DNA of 64,000 bases from RYN-122 sp963761655 (GCA_963761655.1 CAVXHI010000008.1:620001-684000), one strand, 5' to 3'. Positions 52,380-63,054 are shown, counted from the stretch's first letter. Numbers and translations: made by a program. Notes: generated by a model not told the origin, from the letters alone.

Positions 52380-53810
52380 GTGCCCCTGCACTCCCAGAAC
52401 GGCGTCGACCCTGCTCCGCTCCTGCTCGACGGCGCCGAGGTGCCCGGGCCCGAGGAGACGCTGGAGGTCCTGGACCCCCGCGACGACTCCCTCGTCGGAC
52501 GCGTCCCGCTGTGCGGCCCCCCCGAGGTCGAGGCGGCGGTGGCCGGGGCGACCAAGGCGTTCGAGGTGTGGCGCCGGACGTCGCCCGGCGACCGCAGCGG
52601 GATGCTCAAGGCCGGGGCCCGCGCCCTGCGCGACCGCGTCGACGAGATCGCCGCGCTGCAGGCCCGCGAGGGCGGCAAGCCGCTCGGCGACAGCCGCGGC
52701 GGTGTCGAGGCCGGCATCGGGACCCTCGAGCAGTACGCCGAGCTGGCGCCGCTGCAGCGCGGCAAGGCGCTCCAGGGCGGCTACGACGCGTTCGACCTCA
52801 TGGTCTGGGAGCCGCGCGGCGTCGCCGTCGTCCTGACGCCCTGGAACGACCCGGCCGCGATCGTGCTCCAGGGACTCGGCGGGGCGCTGGCGGCCGGCAA
52901 CACCGTGGTGTTCAAGCCGTCGGAGCGCACCCCCCTGTGCGGCGCGCTCATCGCGGGCATCCTGGCCGAGCACCTGCCGCCGGGCGTCCTGCAGGTCCTG
53001 CACGGCGACGGCCGCACCGGGGCGCTCCTCGTCGAGCACCCCGCCGTCGACGTCGCCTACCACGTGGGCAGCAGCGTCACGGGCCGCGCCATCGCCGAGG
53101 CCTGCGCCCGCACCGGCGCCCACGCGATCCTCGAGGGCGGCGGCAAGGACGCCTGCATCGTCGACGCCGGGGTCGACCCGGTCTGGGCCGCGGAGCAGGT
53201 CGCCCTCGGCGCCTTCGCCAACGCCGGCCAGATCTGCGTGTCGATCGAGCGGGTCTACGTCCACCAGGACGTCGCCGAGCCCTTCCTGGCCGCCCTCGTC
53301 GAGCGGGCCGGGGCCTTCGAGATCGGCCCGATGGTCGACCGGCGCCAGCGGGACGTCGTGGAGCAGCACGTCGCCGCGGCCGTCGCCGGCGGCGCCACGC
53401 TGCTGGCCGGCGGCGAGACACCGGACGGCCCCGGCGCGTTCTTCCCGCCGACCGTGCTGACCGGCTGCACCGACGACATGGACGTCATGTCCACCGAGAC
53501 CTTCGGGCCGGTGGCGGCCGTCCGGGTCGTCGGCTCCTTCGACGAGGCCCTCGCGGCGGCCAAGCGGTCGACGTACGGGCTGGCGGCCACGGTCCTCACC
53601 CCGGACATGGCGCACGCGCAGGCCGCGGCCCGCGAGCTGCCCGTCGGCACGGTCAAGGTCAACGCCGCGTTCGGCGGGGCGCCCGGCGGCTCGGCCCACC
53701 CGCACCGCGGCAGCGGCCAGGGGATCGGCTACGGCCCGGAGCTGCTCGACGAGATGGCCCAGATCAAGGTCGTCCACTGGAGCCCTGCTCCGACCGTCCC
53801 GGGTCGCTGA
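52380..53810 (+). CDS. Aldehyde dehydrogenase family protein
   Basis: A 476-residue NAD(P)-dependent aldehyde dehydrogenase. The catalytic cysteine is C286 in NAGQICVSIERV, the general base E252 in LEGGGKDACIV (the family usually reads ELGGK), and N156 in TPWNDP stabilises the oxyanion. The EGGGKDA variant and the modified N-terminus place it outside the common groups, so the substrate is open. GTG 52380 has GGAGG upstream. The last 47 bases overlap the convergent flippase gene. Confidence 0.93.
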   Translation: MPLHSQNGVDPAPLLLDGAEVPGPEETLEVLDPRDDSLVGRVPLCGPPEVEAAVAGATKAFEVWRRTSPGDRSGMLKAGARALRDRVDEIAALQAREGGKPLGDSRGGVEAGIGTLEQYAELAPLQRGKALQGGYDAFDLMVWEPRGVAVVLTPWNDPAAIVLQGLGGALAAGNTVVFKPSERTPLCGALIAGILAEHLPPGVLQVLHGDGRTGALLVEHPAVDVAYHVGSSVTGRAIAEACARTGAHAILEGGGKDACIVDAGVDPVWAAEQVALGAFANAGQICVSIERVYVHQDVAEPFLAALVERAGAFEIGPMVDRRQRDVVEQHVAAAVAGGATLLAGGETPDGPGAFFPPTVLTGCTDDMDVMSTETFGPVAAVRVVGSFDEALAAAKRSTYGLAATVLTPDMAHAQAAARELPVGTVKVNAAFGGAPGGSAHPHRGSGQGIGYGPELLDEMAQIKVVHWSPAPTVPGR

Positions 53811-54984
53811 GCAGCCCGGCGGCAGCCAGCAGCAGCGCCACGACGACGGCGGGCAGCACCACGCCCGTCGTCGTCGTCGGTTGCAGGACCAGCACGACGA
53901 CGGCCTCGGCGGCCAGGGCGACGACGACCAGCCGGCCGACGGCGGCGTCGTGCAGGGCGATGCCCCGGTAGACGAGCAGCTGCACGACGGCCAGCGTCGA
54001 GCCTTGCAGGACGAACAGCGGGGCCACGCCGGCGAGCGAGCGGTACTGCTCGCCGAAGGTCAGCCCGAGGACGGGCCCGCCGAGGGCCAGGCACCCGAGC
54101 ACCTCGAGCACCCCGAGGCCGACGACGACGAGCACGGCCCGGCGCAGCACCTCCCGCCCGCCGCTCAGGTCGGTCAGCCGCGGCAGGACCACGACCGCCA
54201 CGACCTGCGGCAGCCAGAAGGCCGCCTTGCTGAGCACCGATCCGACGGCGTACCGACCCGACTCCGCCCGGGGCAGGGCGTGCCGGGCGAGCAGCAGGTC
54301 CAGGTTCGCCAGGGCCAGCAGGGCCAGCAGGGCGCCCCCGGCGACGAGCAGCTCCCGGGCGGGCGGCAGGACGGGGGCGGGACCGGCCGGCCCGGGCCGG
54401 AGCAGCAGCAGCCCGACCAGAGCAGCGACCAGCGTGCCGGCGCTGAACCCGGCCAGCACCGACGCCGGCCCGCCCCCGAGGGCGAGCGGGACGAGGGCCA
54501 GCAGCTTGGCGAGCCCCTGCACGGCGATCCCCGTGGCGAGCGCCCCGAAGTGCTCGCGCCCCTGCAGCACCCCGAGCACCGCGGACAGCACTGCGAGGGG
54601 CAGCAGTCCGGCGGCGAGCCAGAGCGGGCCGGCCACGCCGACGTGCAGGAACCGGGCGAGCAGCGGTGCGAGCAGGGCCACGACCCCCGCCACGAGCGCG
54701 CCCACGCCGGCGCACCGGGCCAGCAGCGCGCGCTCCCGGGGCCCGGCCGGCTCGTCCGCCGGCCGCCGCGCCACCGACCGGGCGACCACGGCCTGCAGGG
54801 CCAGGGCCGGGACGGACGCGACGAGGAGCACGCCGAGCAGGCTGGTCAGGGCGCCGTACTGCCCCGCCGGGAGCGCCCGCGACGCGGCGACGGCGAGGGC
54901 GTAGCCCGACAGGTTCAGCAGCGTGAGGGCAGGGGCGACCAGGCTGCCGCCGCGGGCCAGGGAGGCCGTCCCCGCTGCCTGCAC
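53764..54984 (-). CDS. Polysaccharide-type flippase (MATE-like, O-antigen/MurJ superfamily)
   Basis: A 406-residue protein with about 12 hydrophobic helices, including a first pair (NLSGYALAVAASRALPAGQYGALTSLLGVL) that matches the start of polysaccharide-export Wzx/MOP flippases. The motif SGRYAVGSVLSKAAFWLPQ and the ending PGRSEQ tail agree. It would move lipid-linked glycans across the membrane. The start is GTG 54984 directly after GAGGTC. It diverges from the arabinofuranosyltransferase gene by 24 bases, suggesting the two belong to one glycan-assembly locus. Confidence 0.85.
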   Translation of the reverse strand: MQAAGTASLARGGSLVAPALTLLNLSGYALAVAASRALPAGQYGALTSLLGVLLVASVPALALQAVVARSVARRPADEPAGPRERALLARCAGVGALVAGVVALLAPLLARFLHVGVAGPLWLAAGLLPLAVLSAVLGVLQGREHFGALATGIAVQGLAKLLALVPLALGGGPASVLAGFSAGTLVAALVGLLLLRPGPAGPAPVLPPARELLVAGGALLALLALANLDLLLARHALPRAESGRYAVGSVLSKAAFWLPQVVAVVVLPRLTDLSGGREVLRRAVLVVVGLGVLEVLGCLALGGPVLGLTFGEQYRSLAGVAPLFVLQGSTLAVVQLLVYRGIALHDAAVGRLVVVALAAEAVVVLVLQPTTTTGVVLPAVVVALLLAAAGLLSDPGRSEQGSSGRP

Positions 54985-54995
54985 GACCTCGAGCC

Positions 54996-55001
54996 TAGGG
55001 T
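54996..55001 (+). promoter_or_regulatory. -10 hexamer TAGGGT of the AftD-type gene
   Basis: TAGGGT is seven bases before GTG 55009, in the divergent gap. It supports GTG 55009 as leaderless start over GTG 55030, which has GGGAGAGG upstream. Confidence 0.45.
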
Positions 55002-55008
55002 TGTCCCG

Positions 55009-58000
55009 GTGCGCCAGGGAGAGGCAGGCGTGGCGACGGTCGTGCAGCGGGCGCGCCTCCTCGCCGTCTGCGCCGGACTGACCGCGGTCGCCCTGCAGCA
55101 GGCTCCGCGCCGGATCGTCGGGGACACCAAGGTCGACCTCGCGCTCGACCCGCTCCGCTTCCTCGGCCGGGTCCTGCACCTGTGGGACCCCGCCCGCGAC
55201 TTCGGGCTGACCCAGAACCAGAGCTACGGCTACCTGTTCCCCATGGGCCCGTTCTTCGCGCTCGGCCGCGGCCTCGGCCTGCCGCCCTGGCTGGTCCAGC
55301 GGCTCTGGTGGGCGCTGCTGCTGTGCCTGGCCTGCGTCGGGATCGTCAAGCTGGCCGAGCGCCTGGGGATCGGCGACGAGCCGGCCCGCCTGGTGGGCGG
55401 CGTGGCCTTCGCGCTCTCGCCCCGGATGCTGTCCACCCTCGGGCCGATCTCGGTCGAGTCGCTGCCGTACTGCCTCGCCCCCTGGGTGCTGCTGCCGCTG
55501 GTCGGCCCCTCCTCGCCGCGCCGCGCCGCCGCCCGGTCCGGCGTCGCCGTCCTGTGCATGGGTGCCGTCAACGCCGCCGCCGTGCTGGCCGCGCTCCCGC
55601 CCGCGGCGCTCTGGCTGCTGACCCGTGCACCCGGCCCGGCCCGGCGCCGCCTGGCCTCCTGGTGGGTCCTCGCCGTGCTGCTGGCCACCTGCTGGTGGGT
55701 CGTCCCGCTGGTGCTGCTCGGCCGCTACAGCCCGCCGTTCCTCGGCCTGATCGAGTCCGCGGCGACGACGACGTCGGTCACCTCCCTGGTCGAGGTGCTG
55801 CGCGGGACGTCGGACTGGGTCGGGTACGTCGGCCTCCCGCACGGCCCCAGCTGGCCGGCCGCCTGGACGCTCGTCACCCGTCCGGCGCTCATCGCCTACA
55901 CGGTCCTGGTCCTCGCGGCCGCCGTCGCCGGCCTGCTCCGGCGCGACCTGCCCGAGCGGCGCTTCCTGGTCCTCTGCCTGGTCGCCGGGACCGCTGCGGT
56001 CACCGCCGGGCACGTCGGTCCGCTGGACGGTCCGCTCGCCGGGCAGCTCCGCGACCTGCTCGACGGCGTGCTCGCGCCGTTCCGCAACGTGCACAAGTTC
56101 GACGTCGTCCTGCGGCTGCCCCTCGTCCTGGGGCTGGTGCACCTGGTCGGCCGGCTCCGCGTCGCGGCCGGCTCCTCGGACCGCCCCGACCTGCTCCGGC
56201 CGCTGGTCGTCCTCGCCGCGGTGGCCGGCGTCGCCGGGGCGGCGCTGCCGGTGCTGACCGGGCTGGCACCGCGCGGGCCCTTCCTCGCCGAGCCGACCTG
56301 GGAGCGGCAGGCCGCGACCTGGCTCCGCGAGCACGACGACGGCGGGACCGCCCTGCTCGTGCCCGGCGCCCGGGCCCCGGACTTCGTCTGGGGCTCCCCG
56401 AACGACGAGCCCTTCCAGCAGCTCGCCACCACGCCCTGGGCCGTCCGCAGCGCCGTCCCCCTCACGCCCGCCGGGACCGTCCGGGTGCTCGACGCCGTCG
56501 AGGAGCAGCTGGCGGCCGGCGTGCCGAGCCCGCTCCTGGCCGGGTTCCTCGCCCGGGCCGGCGTCACCCGCCTCGTCGTCCGCAACGACCTCGACGTCGC
56601 CCAGGCCGACAGCAGCAGCCCGCTGCTGGTGCACGCCGCCCTCGCGGGCTCCCCGGGCCTGGCGCGCGTGACGACGTTCGGCGCCGACCTCGGTGGGCCG
56701 AGCGAGGGCGTCCTCGACGACGAGGGCGTGCCCGCGTACGCCCCGATGGAGGTCTGGTCGGTGGGTCCCGCCCGGCCCCGCCTCACGGTGACGCCGGTGC
56801 AGGACGTCGTGCGCGTGGCAGGCGGTCCGGAGTCGCTGCTGCCCCTGGCCGGGGTGCTCGGCGGGCGGCCGGCCCTGCTGGGGCCCGAGGGCGCCACCGT
56901 CGTCGCGGACGGGCTCAAGCGGCACGAGGTCAGCGTGGGCCGCAGCCGGCAGGCGACGTCGGCGACCCTGACGGCCACCGAGCCGCTGCGCCTGGACGCG
57001 CCGCAGCCCGACTACCTGCCTCCCGGGAGCGCGGGCCGGCAGACCGTCGCCCGGTACGTCGGTGCCCGCGACGTCGTCGTCTCGTCCAGCGCGTCCGACG
57101 CCGGTGCGTACGGCGGTGCCCGTCCCGAGCACCTGCCCTACGCCGCCCTGGACGGCGACCGGCGCACCGCCTGGCGGGCCGACCCCTTCGCCGGCAGGAC
57201 GTCGTCCTGGGCGGTGCTGCTGGACCGGCCGCTGCCGGTCGAGGGCCTGACCGTGCTGCTCGCGCCCGGGTCCGGACGGGCCCGGGTCGAGACCGACGCC
57301 GGGACCGCGGCGCCGGACCGGCTGGGGGAGCTGCGCGGGACGACCTCGCGGGTCACGGTCAGGGGGGACGCCTCCCTGGCCGTCGCCGAGGTGCGCCTGC
57401 CGGGCCTCGACGTCACCCGGACCCTGGACGTCCCCGCCGTCGCCGGCAGCCCGACGGTGGTCCTGACCGAGGCGCCCGGGGCACGGTCGGCCTGCGTGCC
57501 GGACGGCGACGCGGTCCGGTGCCGGCAGGGGTCCGCGCTCGGCAGCGAGGAGCCGGTCCGGCTCGACCGGACCGTGCACCAGGGGACGCCCTCGCAGGAC
57601 GCGGTCGGGGTGACGGCGGTCGCCCGGCCGGGCCCGGCCCTGTCCGCCCTGCTCGACCGCGGCACCGGCGCCCGCGTCACGTCGTCCAGCTCCGCCGTCG
57701 ACGCGCCCGGCGGACGACCCGGGACCGTGCTCGACGGGGCGGCCGGGACCGGGTGGCGCGCGGCGCCCGGGGACGACGACCCCTCCCTGACGCTCACCTG
57801 GCCGACGCCGCAGACGATCACGCTCCGTCAGGCCCGTCCTGGACCCCTCCCTCGCGGCGTCGACGCCCACCGCGGTGACCCTCGTGGGCGACGACGGCGT
57901 GCCCCACGTCGCCGACGGGAGCGGCGGCGTCTTCACGGTGGAGCCGCTGCGGACCCGCCGGCTCACCGTGCACCTCGGCGTGGAGGAGTACGCCCGCAGC

Positions 58001-58972
58001 CGCGACCCCGTGACCGGCCTCCTGTCGCTGCTGCCCGTGGGGGTGTCCGAGCTCGAGGGGCTGCCGACCCGCGTCCCGCCCGCCCGGATCTCCCTGGCGT
58101 GCGGCCAGGGGCCGGAGCTGCGGGTCGGGGACGCCGTCGTGCGGACCCGGGCGGTCGTGCCGCGGCGGGTCCTCGAGCTCGAGCAGCCCTTCCCGGTGGT
58201 GCCCTGCGACCCCGGGCCGGTGCGGGTGGGGGAGGGCACCCGGGTGGTCGCGAGCCGGTCCGACGTCGCCCGTGCCGTCGGCGTCGTCCTCACCCCGGTC
58301 GGCGGAGCCCCCGTCGCCGGAGCCCCGGGTCCGGTCGCGCCGCTGCCCGGGGTCCGGACCCCGCGGTGGGACGCCACGGACCGGCTCGTCGCCCTGCCCG
58401 CACGTGCCGGTGAGGTCCTGCTGCAGGTGCACGAGAACACCAACCCGGGCTGGACGGCCACCCTCGGGGGACGACGCCTGCGGGCCGTCGTCGTCGACGG
58501 GTGGCAGCAGGGGTGGGTCGTCCCCGCGGGGACGGCCGGCACGGTCCACCTGGTGTTCGGGCCCGACCGGCTCTACCGGGCCGCGCTCGCCCTGGGCGTC
58601 CTGCCCGTGCTGCTGCTGCTCGTGCTGGCGCTGCGCCCCGGGCGTCCCGCGCCTGCGCCCGTCGAGGGCGGGGTCCGGCCCGGTGCCGTCGTCGTCGTCG
58701 TCGGGCTGCTCGTCCTCGTCGGCGGGCTGCCCGCGGCCGGGCTCGTGGTCCTCGCCGTCCTCGTGCCGCCGCGGTGGCGCGACCCGGCCGCCCCTGCGCT
58801 CCTGCTCGCCGCCGGCCTGCTGCTCGCCCTGCACCCCTGGACCGACCCGGACTACGCCGGCCGGGGCGCCGCGGCTCAGCTGCTCTGCCTGGCCGCCCTC
58901 GCCGTCGTCGCGGCGTCGCTCCTGCCGACCCTGCGGGCCCGGCGCAGGACCGGCTCCTCCACCAGCCGGTAG
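55009..58972 (+). pseudogene. AftD-type alpha-(1->3)-arabinofuranosyltransferase, one frame break near 57829
   Basis: With one extra base removed near 57829 the protein has 1320 residues. The N-terminal part is a GT-C fold with about ten helices: DTKVDLALDPLRFLGRVLHLWDP and FGLTQNQSYGYLFPMGPFF carry the conserved acidic and glutamine residues of the AftD family. A long extracellular region follows with two carbohydrate-binding F5/8-like parts (around residues 680-800 and 870-960) and a C-terminal helical anchor. AftD branches arabinan in the wall of mycolic-acid actinobacteria, and related proteins occur in others. The break falls in the second sugar-binding part. Sequencing error is likely. 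The end overlaps the convergent acyltransferase by 97 bases. Confidence 0.85.
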
Positions 58973-60084
58973 CTCACGGCCGCGGCGGCCAGGCTCACCA
59001 GCCAGGTGACCGCGAACATCCCGACCCACGAGCCCTCGAACAGGTGGTCCTGGAACAGCGGGGCGACCGCCTCGAGCACCAGCAGGTGCCACAGGAACAC
59101 GCCGTAGGACAGCTCCCCGAGCCGGCGCGCTGCCGGTCCGGCCAGGGCGGCCCGCACCGGGTCGCGGTCCTGCTCCCCGAGGACGAGCGGCAGGACCACC
59201 AGCAGCGCGACACCGAGGTACAGCAGGTTCTTCAGCACGAGGTCCCAGTGCGAGGACAGCTCGCCGGTGAGGTCGGTCGGGCCGGCCACCGGGGAGACCG
59301 CCACCGCGTAGAGCCCCGCGGCGAGCGCCCAGCAGGTCAGCGGGGACCGCGCGAGGTCCTGCAGGGCCCGGGCCCGGGGCGGCGCCTCGCCCCGCTGCAG
59401 CAGCACCTGGGCCAGGGCCAGCCCCATCCCGCCCGCGAACCAGTCGAGGTACCCGGGCAGCCACTGGTTGGCGTTCCTGCTGTCGAGCAGGCCCACCCGG
59501 TACGGCGCGAGCTGCCAGAGCACCGACACGACCAGGCAGCCCGCCAGCACCGCCCACGGCCACGCGCCCCTCCGGCGCAGGACCAGGGCCGCCAGCAGGG
59601 GGAGCAGCAGGTAGAAGGCCGCCTCCGTGCACAGGCTCCACGTCTGGCTCAGGCCGATCCGCTCCCGCCCGAGGCCGTAGACCTGGGTGAGGGTCAGGTG
59701 CTGCAGCCAGGTCCGTGGCCCGCGCAGCCCCGCGTTCTCGGGCAGCAGCGCCAGACCGAGAGCCACGGCCAGCCAGTACGCCGGCAGGATCCGGGCCGCC
59801 CGCCGCAGCAGGTACGTGCCGGTGCGCGGCCGCGGGACACCGGACAGCGCCGCGACGGCGTAGGGGCGGAACAGCAGGAAGCCCGACAGGACGAAGAACA
59901 GGGCGACGCCGCTGTCCATCCGGGCGAGCGTCCCGCCGAACGGCCCGTGGTCGCTGCGGCCGGTGCGGAAGGCGACGTGCGTCGCGACCACGAACGCGGC
60001 GCCGAGCGCCCGGACGGCGTCCAGCCCGGGGAACCGGGGCTGGACGGCGCGGGCCGGCTGCGTGGCAGGCTCGGCCGGGTGCAC
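58876..60084 (-). CDS. Acyltransferase 3 family membrane protein
   Basis: A 402-residue protein with about ten membrane helices. The N-terminal FPGLDAVRALGAAFVVATHVAF carries the conserved R and H of acyltransferase 3 proteins; FFVLSGFLLFRPY and QTWSLCTEAAFYLLLPLL give the other signatures, including the glutamate. Such enzymes acylate surface polysaccharides or lipids. The GTG at 60084 has TAGCGT seven bases upstream (leaderless type). The gene ends 97 bases inside the 3' end of the AftD-type gene on the opposite strand. Confidence 0.9.
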   Translation of the reverse strand: MHPAEPATQPARAVQPRFPGLDAVRALGAAFVVATHVAFRTGRSDHGPFGGTLARMDSGVALFFVLSGFLLFRPYAVAALSGVPRPRTGTYLLRRAARILPAYWLAVALGLALLPENAGLRGPRTWLQHLTLTQVYGLGRERIGLSQTWSLCTEAAFYLLLPLLAALVLRRRGAWPWAVLAGCLVVSVLWQLAPYRVGLLDSRNANQWLPGYLDWFAGGMGLALAQVLLQRGEAPPRARALQDLARSPLTCWALAAGLYAVAVSPVAGPTDLTGELSSHWDLVLKNLLYLGVALLVVLPLVLGEQDRDPVRAALAGPAARRLGELSYGVFLWHLLVLEAVAPLFQDHLFEGSWVGMFAVTWLVSLAAAAVSYRLVEEPVLRRARRVGRSDAATTARAARQSS

Positions 60085-60091
60085 CGCGACG

Positions 60092-60097
60092 ACGCTA
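60092..60097 (-). promoter_or_regulatory. -10 hexamer TAGCGT of the acyltransferase 3 gene
   Basis: TAGCGT on the minus strand lies seven bases before the GTG at 60084, the leaderless spacing seen at other genes in the window. Confidence 0.5.
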
Positions 60098-60120
60098 CGT
60101 CGAGCCGTGCCCTCGGACCC

Positions 60121-61830
60121 GTGGTCGGACTGGCGCTGGCCGTCCTCGCCCTCGGGCCGCTGCTGGGATCGCGCGGCTACGTGCTCGTGCTCGACATGGT
60201 GTTCCTGCCGTCGCCCCCGCTGTCGCGCGGCCTGCTCGGGCTGTCCTCCGCGGTGCCCCGCGCGGTGCCCAGCGACCTCGTGGCCGCGCTCGCCTCCCGG
60301 CTGCTGCCCGGCGACGTCGCCCAGAAGGTGCTGCTGGTGGCCGTGCTCGTGGCGGCGGCCGCGGGCGGGGCGCGGCTGCTGCAGGGCCGGACGGCCACGG
60401 CCCGGGCGACGGCGGCGGTGCTCCTCGCCTGGAACCCCTACGTCGCCGAGCGCCTGGCCCTCGGCCAGTGGGCGGTGCTCGTCGGGTACGCGGCCCTGCC
60501 CTGGGTCGTCGTCGCGGCTGCCCGGCTCCGGGCGGGCAAGCGGGCCTGGGCGCCGCTGACCCTCGCGCTCGCCGCGTCCGCGGTCACCCCGACGGGCGGG
60601 CTGGTGGCGCTGGCCGTCCTGCTCTGCGTGCTGCTCCCGGCCTGGCGGGTCGCGGTCCCGGCGGCCGCCCTCGCGCTGGTGCTGGACGGGCCGTGGCTGG
60701 TGCCCGCCCTGCTCCGGCCCGGCGGGCTGCCACCGGGGGTGGCGGGCCTCGACGCCTTCGCCGCCCGCGCCGACACCCCCCTGGGGCTGCTGGGCAGCGT
60801 GCTGAGCCTCGGGGGGGTCTGGAACGCCCGGGCCGTCCCCGTGGGCCGGGACGCCGCCGGGCTGGTGCCCGGGACCGTCCTCGTCCTGCTGCTCGTCGCG
60901 GGCGGCGTCGTCCTGCTGCTGCGCGGACGGGCCGCGTCCCTGTCCCCCGGGCCGGCCCGCGGGCTGGTCGTCGCGGCCGGGCTGTCCGTCGTCGTCGCCG
61001 TCGCGGGGGCGACGCCCGGGTTGCGGGACGTCCTGCGCGAGCTCGTCCTGCACGTCCCCGCCGCCGCCCTGCTGCGCGACGGCAGCCGGCACCTCGCCCC
61101 GCTGGCCGTCCTCGAGGCCGCCGCCCTCGGCCTGGCCGTCGAGGCCCTCACCGCGCGGCTGCCCACCCCCGTCCGGCGCCTCGCCCCTGCGGCCGCCCTG
61201 GTGCCGGTGGCCCTGCTGCCCGGCCTCGCCCTCGGCCTGCACGGCACGCTCGGGACCGCGCAGTACCCGGACGCCTGGGGACGCGCCCGCGCGGCGGTCG
61301 CCGCAGACTCCGAGCCCGGGGCGCTGCTGTCCCTGCCGTGGTCGGCCTACCGGGCTCCCGCGTGGAACGGGCGCCGCACGGTCCTCGACCCCGCCTTGAA
61401 GGCCTTCGCCCGACGGGTCGTCGCCGACGACGCCCTCCGGGTCGGCACCCGGGTCGTCCCGGGGGAGGACCCGCTGGCGGCCCGGCTGGCGCCGCTCGCG
61501 ACCGGGGCGGGGCCCCTCGTGGAGCCGGCCCGGGCGGCGGGCGTCCGGTGGGTCCTCGTGCAGCACGACGCCGGCGGCCCGGAGGTCCCCGACGACCGCC
61601 TGGAGGGGGCCGAGCGGGTGGTCGACGCCCCCTCCCTGACGCTCTGGCGGTTGCCGCGCCCGGCTGCCCTGCCGGCCGAGGGGCCGCCGGCCGGGCCGGT
61701 GGTGGCGGCAGACGTCCTCGCGCTGCTCGCCCTGCTCGTCGGGGTCGGGCTCAGTCGACGAGCGCGGGCAGCGGCTGCTCCTCGCGCGGCCGCGGGAGGT
61801 CCAGCTCCGGGCGCGCCGCCGTCCCCGTGA
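60121..61830 (+). CDS. Polytopic GT-C-like membrane protein
   Basis: A 569-residue membrane protein with about ten hydrophobic helices and a soluble loop region of about 150 residues near the C-terminus. GYVLVLDMVFLPSP near the start places an acid after the first helix, as in GT-C glycosyltransferases, and AWNPYVAERLALGQWAVLVGYAALPW is a conserved-looking motif of actinobacterial proteins in arabinan/mannan loci. It resembles the membrane half of AftD without sugar-binding domains. The GTG at 60121 is chosen; GTG 60079 would overlap the divergent start. Function as a glycosyltransferase is inferred. Confidence 0.75.
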   Translation: MVGLALAVLALGPLLGSRGYVLVLDMVFLPSPPLSRGLLGLSSAVPRAVPSDLVAALASRLLPGDVAQKVLLVAVLVAAAAGGARLLQGRTATARATAAVLLAWNPYVAERLALGQWAVLVGYAALPWVVVAAARLRAGKRAWAPLTLALAASAVTPTGGLVALAVLLCVLLPAWRVAVPAAALALVLDGPWLVPALLRPGGLPPGVAGLDAFAARADTPLGLLGSVLSLGGVWNARAVPVGRDAAGLVPGTVLVLLLVAGGVVLLLRGRAASLSPGPARGLVVAAGLSVVVAVAGATPGLRDVLRELVLHVPAAALLRDGSRHLAPLAVLEAAALGLAVEALTARLPTPVRRLAPAAALVPVALLPGLALGLHGTLGTAQYPDAWGRARAAVAADSEPGALLSLPWSAYRAPAWNGRRTVLDPALKAFARRVVADDALRVGTRVVPGEDPLAARLAPLATGAGPLVEPARAAGVRWVLVQHDAGGPEVPDDRLEGAERVVDAPSLTLWRLPRPAALPAEGPPAGPVVAADVLALLALLVGVGLSRRARAAAAPRAAAGGPAPGAPPSP

Positions 61831-62946
61831 CCTCCGCCAGCACGGCGGCGAAGGCGTCGACCGTGCCGTCCCAGGTGAACCGCGCGGCGTGCTCCCGCGC
61901 AGCGGCGCCGGTCCGGGCCCGCAGGGCGTCGTCGAGCAGGAGGCGGCGCAGGGCGGCGGTGAAGGCGGCCTCGTCGTCGTCGCAGAGCAGGCCGGTCCGT
62001 CCGTCGAGGACCGACTCGGCCAGGCCGCCCGCGCTGCGGTAGGCCACCGTCGGGGTGCCGTGGGCGGCCGCCTCGACGGCGCACAGCCCCCAGCCCTCCT
62101 TGACCGACGGGGTGGCGCAGACCCAGGCCCGGCCCAGCAGCGCGTGCTTGGTGGCCTCGTCGACGTGACCGGTCAGGCGGACGGCGTCCTGCATCCCGAG
62201 CCGGGCGACCTCGGCGCGGAGCTCGTCCTCCCACCAGCCCGACCCGACGACGGTCAGCGTGAGGTCGGGCAGCTCGCGGCGCAGCGCGGCCACGGCCCGG
62301 ACGGCGTGCTCGACCCGCTTGTGCGGCACCAGCCGGCCCAGGACGAGCACCTCGGGCGTGGCCGACCGGCGTCGCCCCCGCCAGCGGTGCCGGCGTCCCG
62401 TTGTGCGCGACGCCGACGTCCTCCCGCCGGACGCCGAGCGCGACGAGGTCGTCGCGGCTCTGCTCGCTCACGGTGACGTAGCGGCAGCCGCGGTACAGCC
62501 GGGGGGCGAGCCGCGACTCGACCGCCCAGCCGACGCGGGCCGCCACCGGCCCCAGCACGATCGGCCACTGCTCGCGGTGCACGTGGTGGCAGAGCACGAC
62601 GACCGGCACCCGGGTGGCCAGGCGCGACAGGAACGGCATCCCGTTCTGCACGTCCACGACGACGTCGAACCGCCCGAGGCGCCCGGACAGCAGCCGCAGC
62701 AGGGCCCGCGGGTAGACGCCGGAGCGGCCCCCGGCCCGCAGCACGCGGTAGCCGTCGCGCCGCTCCTCCGCGCGCGGACCCCGGGTACCGGGCGGTGAGC
62801 AGGACGACGTCGTGCCCGCGGGCGGCGAGCCCGGCGGCCACCTGCTCGACGTAGAGCTCCGAGCCCCCGCCCTCGGGATGACCGCTGTCGCGCCAGTTCA
62901 GCAGCGCGACCCGCAGCGGGCGGTCCGGGGGAGCGGAGCGGTGCAC
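61751..62946 (-). pseudogene. GT4-family glycosyltransferase with two apparent frame breaks
   Basis: The corrected protein has 397 residues and the GT-B fold. The N-terminal domain starts RVALLNWRDSGHPEGGGSELYVEQVAAGL. It then continues in another frame after an extra base near 62778 (VLRAGGRSGVYPRALLRL, VVLCHHVHREQWP, CRYVTVSEQSRDDLV). After a second extra base near 62358 the C-terminal domain reads VLVLGRLVPHKRVEHAVRAV, VGSGWWEDEL, CATPSVKEGWGLCAVEAAAHGTPTVAY, which holds the E-x7-E donor-binding motif (KEGWGLCAVEAAA). Frames are otherwise intact. Start GTG 62946 is preceded by TACTGT about 50 bases upstream. It converges on the GT-C-like gene with an 80-base overlap. Confidence 0.82.
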
Positions 62947-63042
62947 AGGAGCCCTTCGTCGGTCGCCGGACGGCCCGGCAGCGTGAACGGCGTCACAGTA
63001 GACGCCGCGCAGGGGCAGGAACGGGACGCCGCACCCGAGCCC

Positions 63043-63048
63043 TAGCGT
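63043..63048 (+). promoter_or_regulatory. -10 hexamer TAGCGT of the methyltransferase gene
   Basis: TAGCGT with six bases to the GTG at 63055; no ribosome-binding site. Leaderless type. Confidence 0.5.
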
Positions 63049-63054
63049 GCCTGC

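Noticed and set aside
53764..58542. A 1592-codon open frame on the minus strand across the AftD-type gene
   Set aside because: Only its last 406 codons (the flippase) resemble protein. The rest is the antisense shadow of aftD produced by high GC, with low-complexity Arg/Gly/Pro content.
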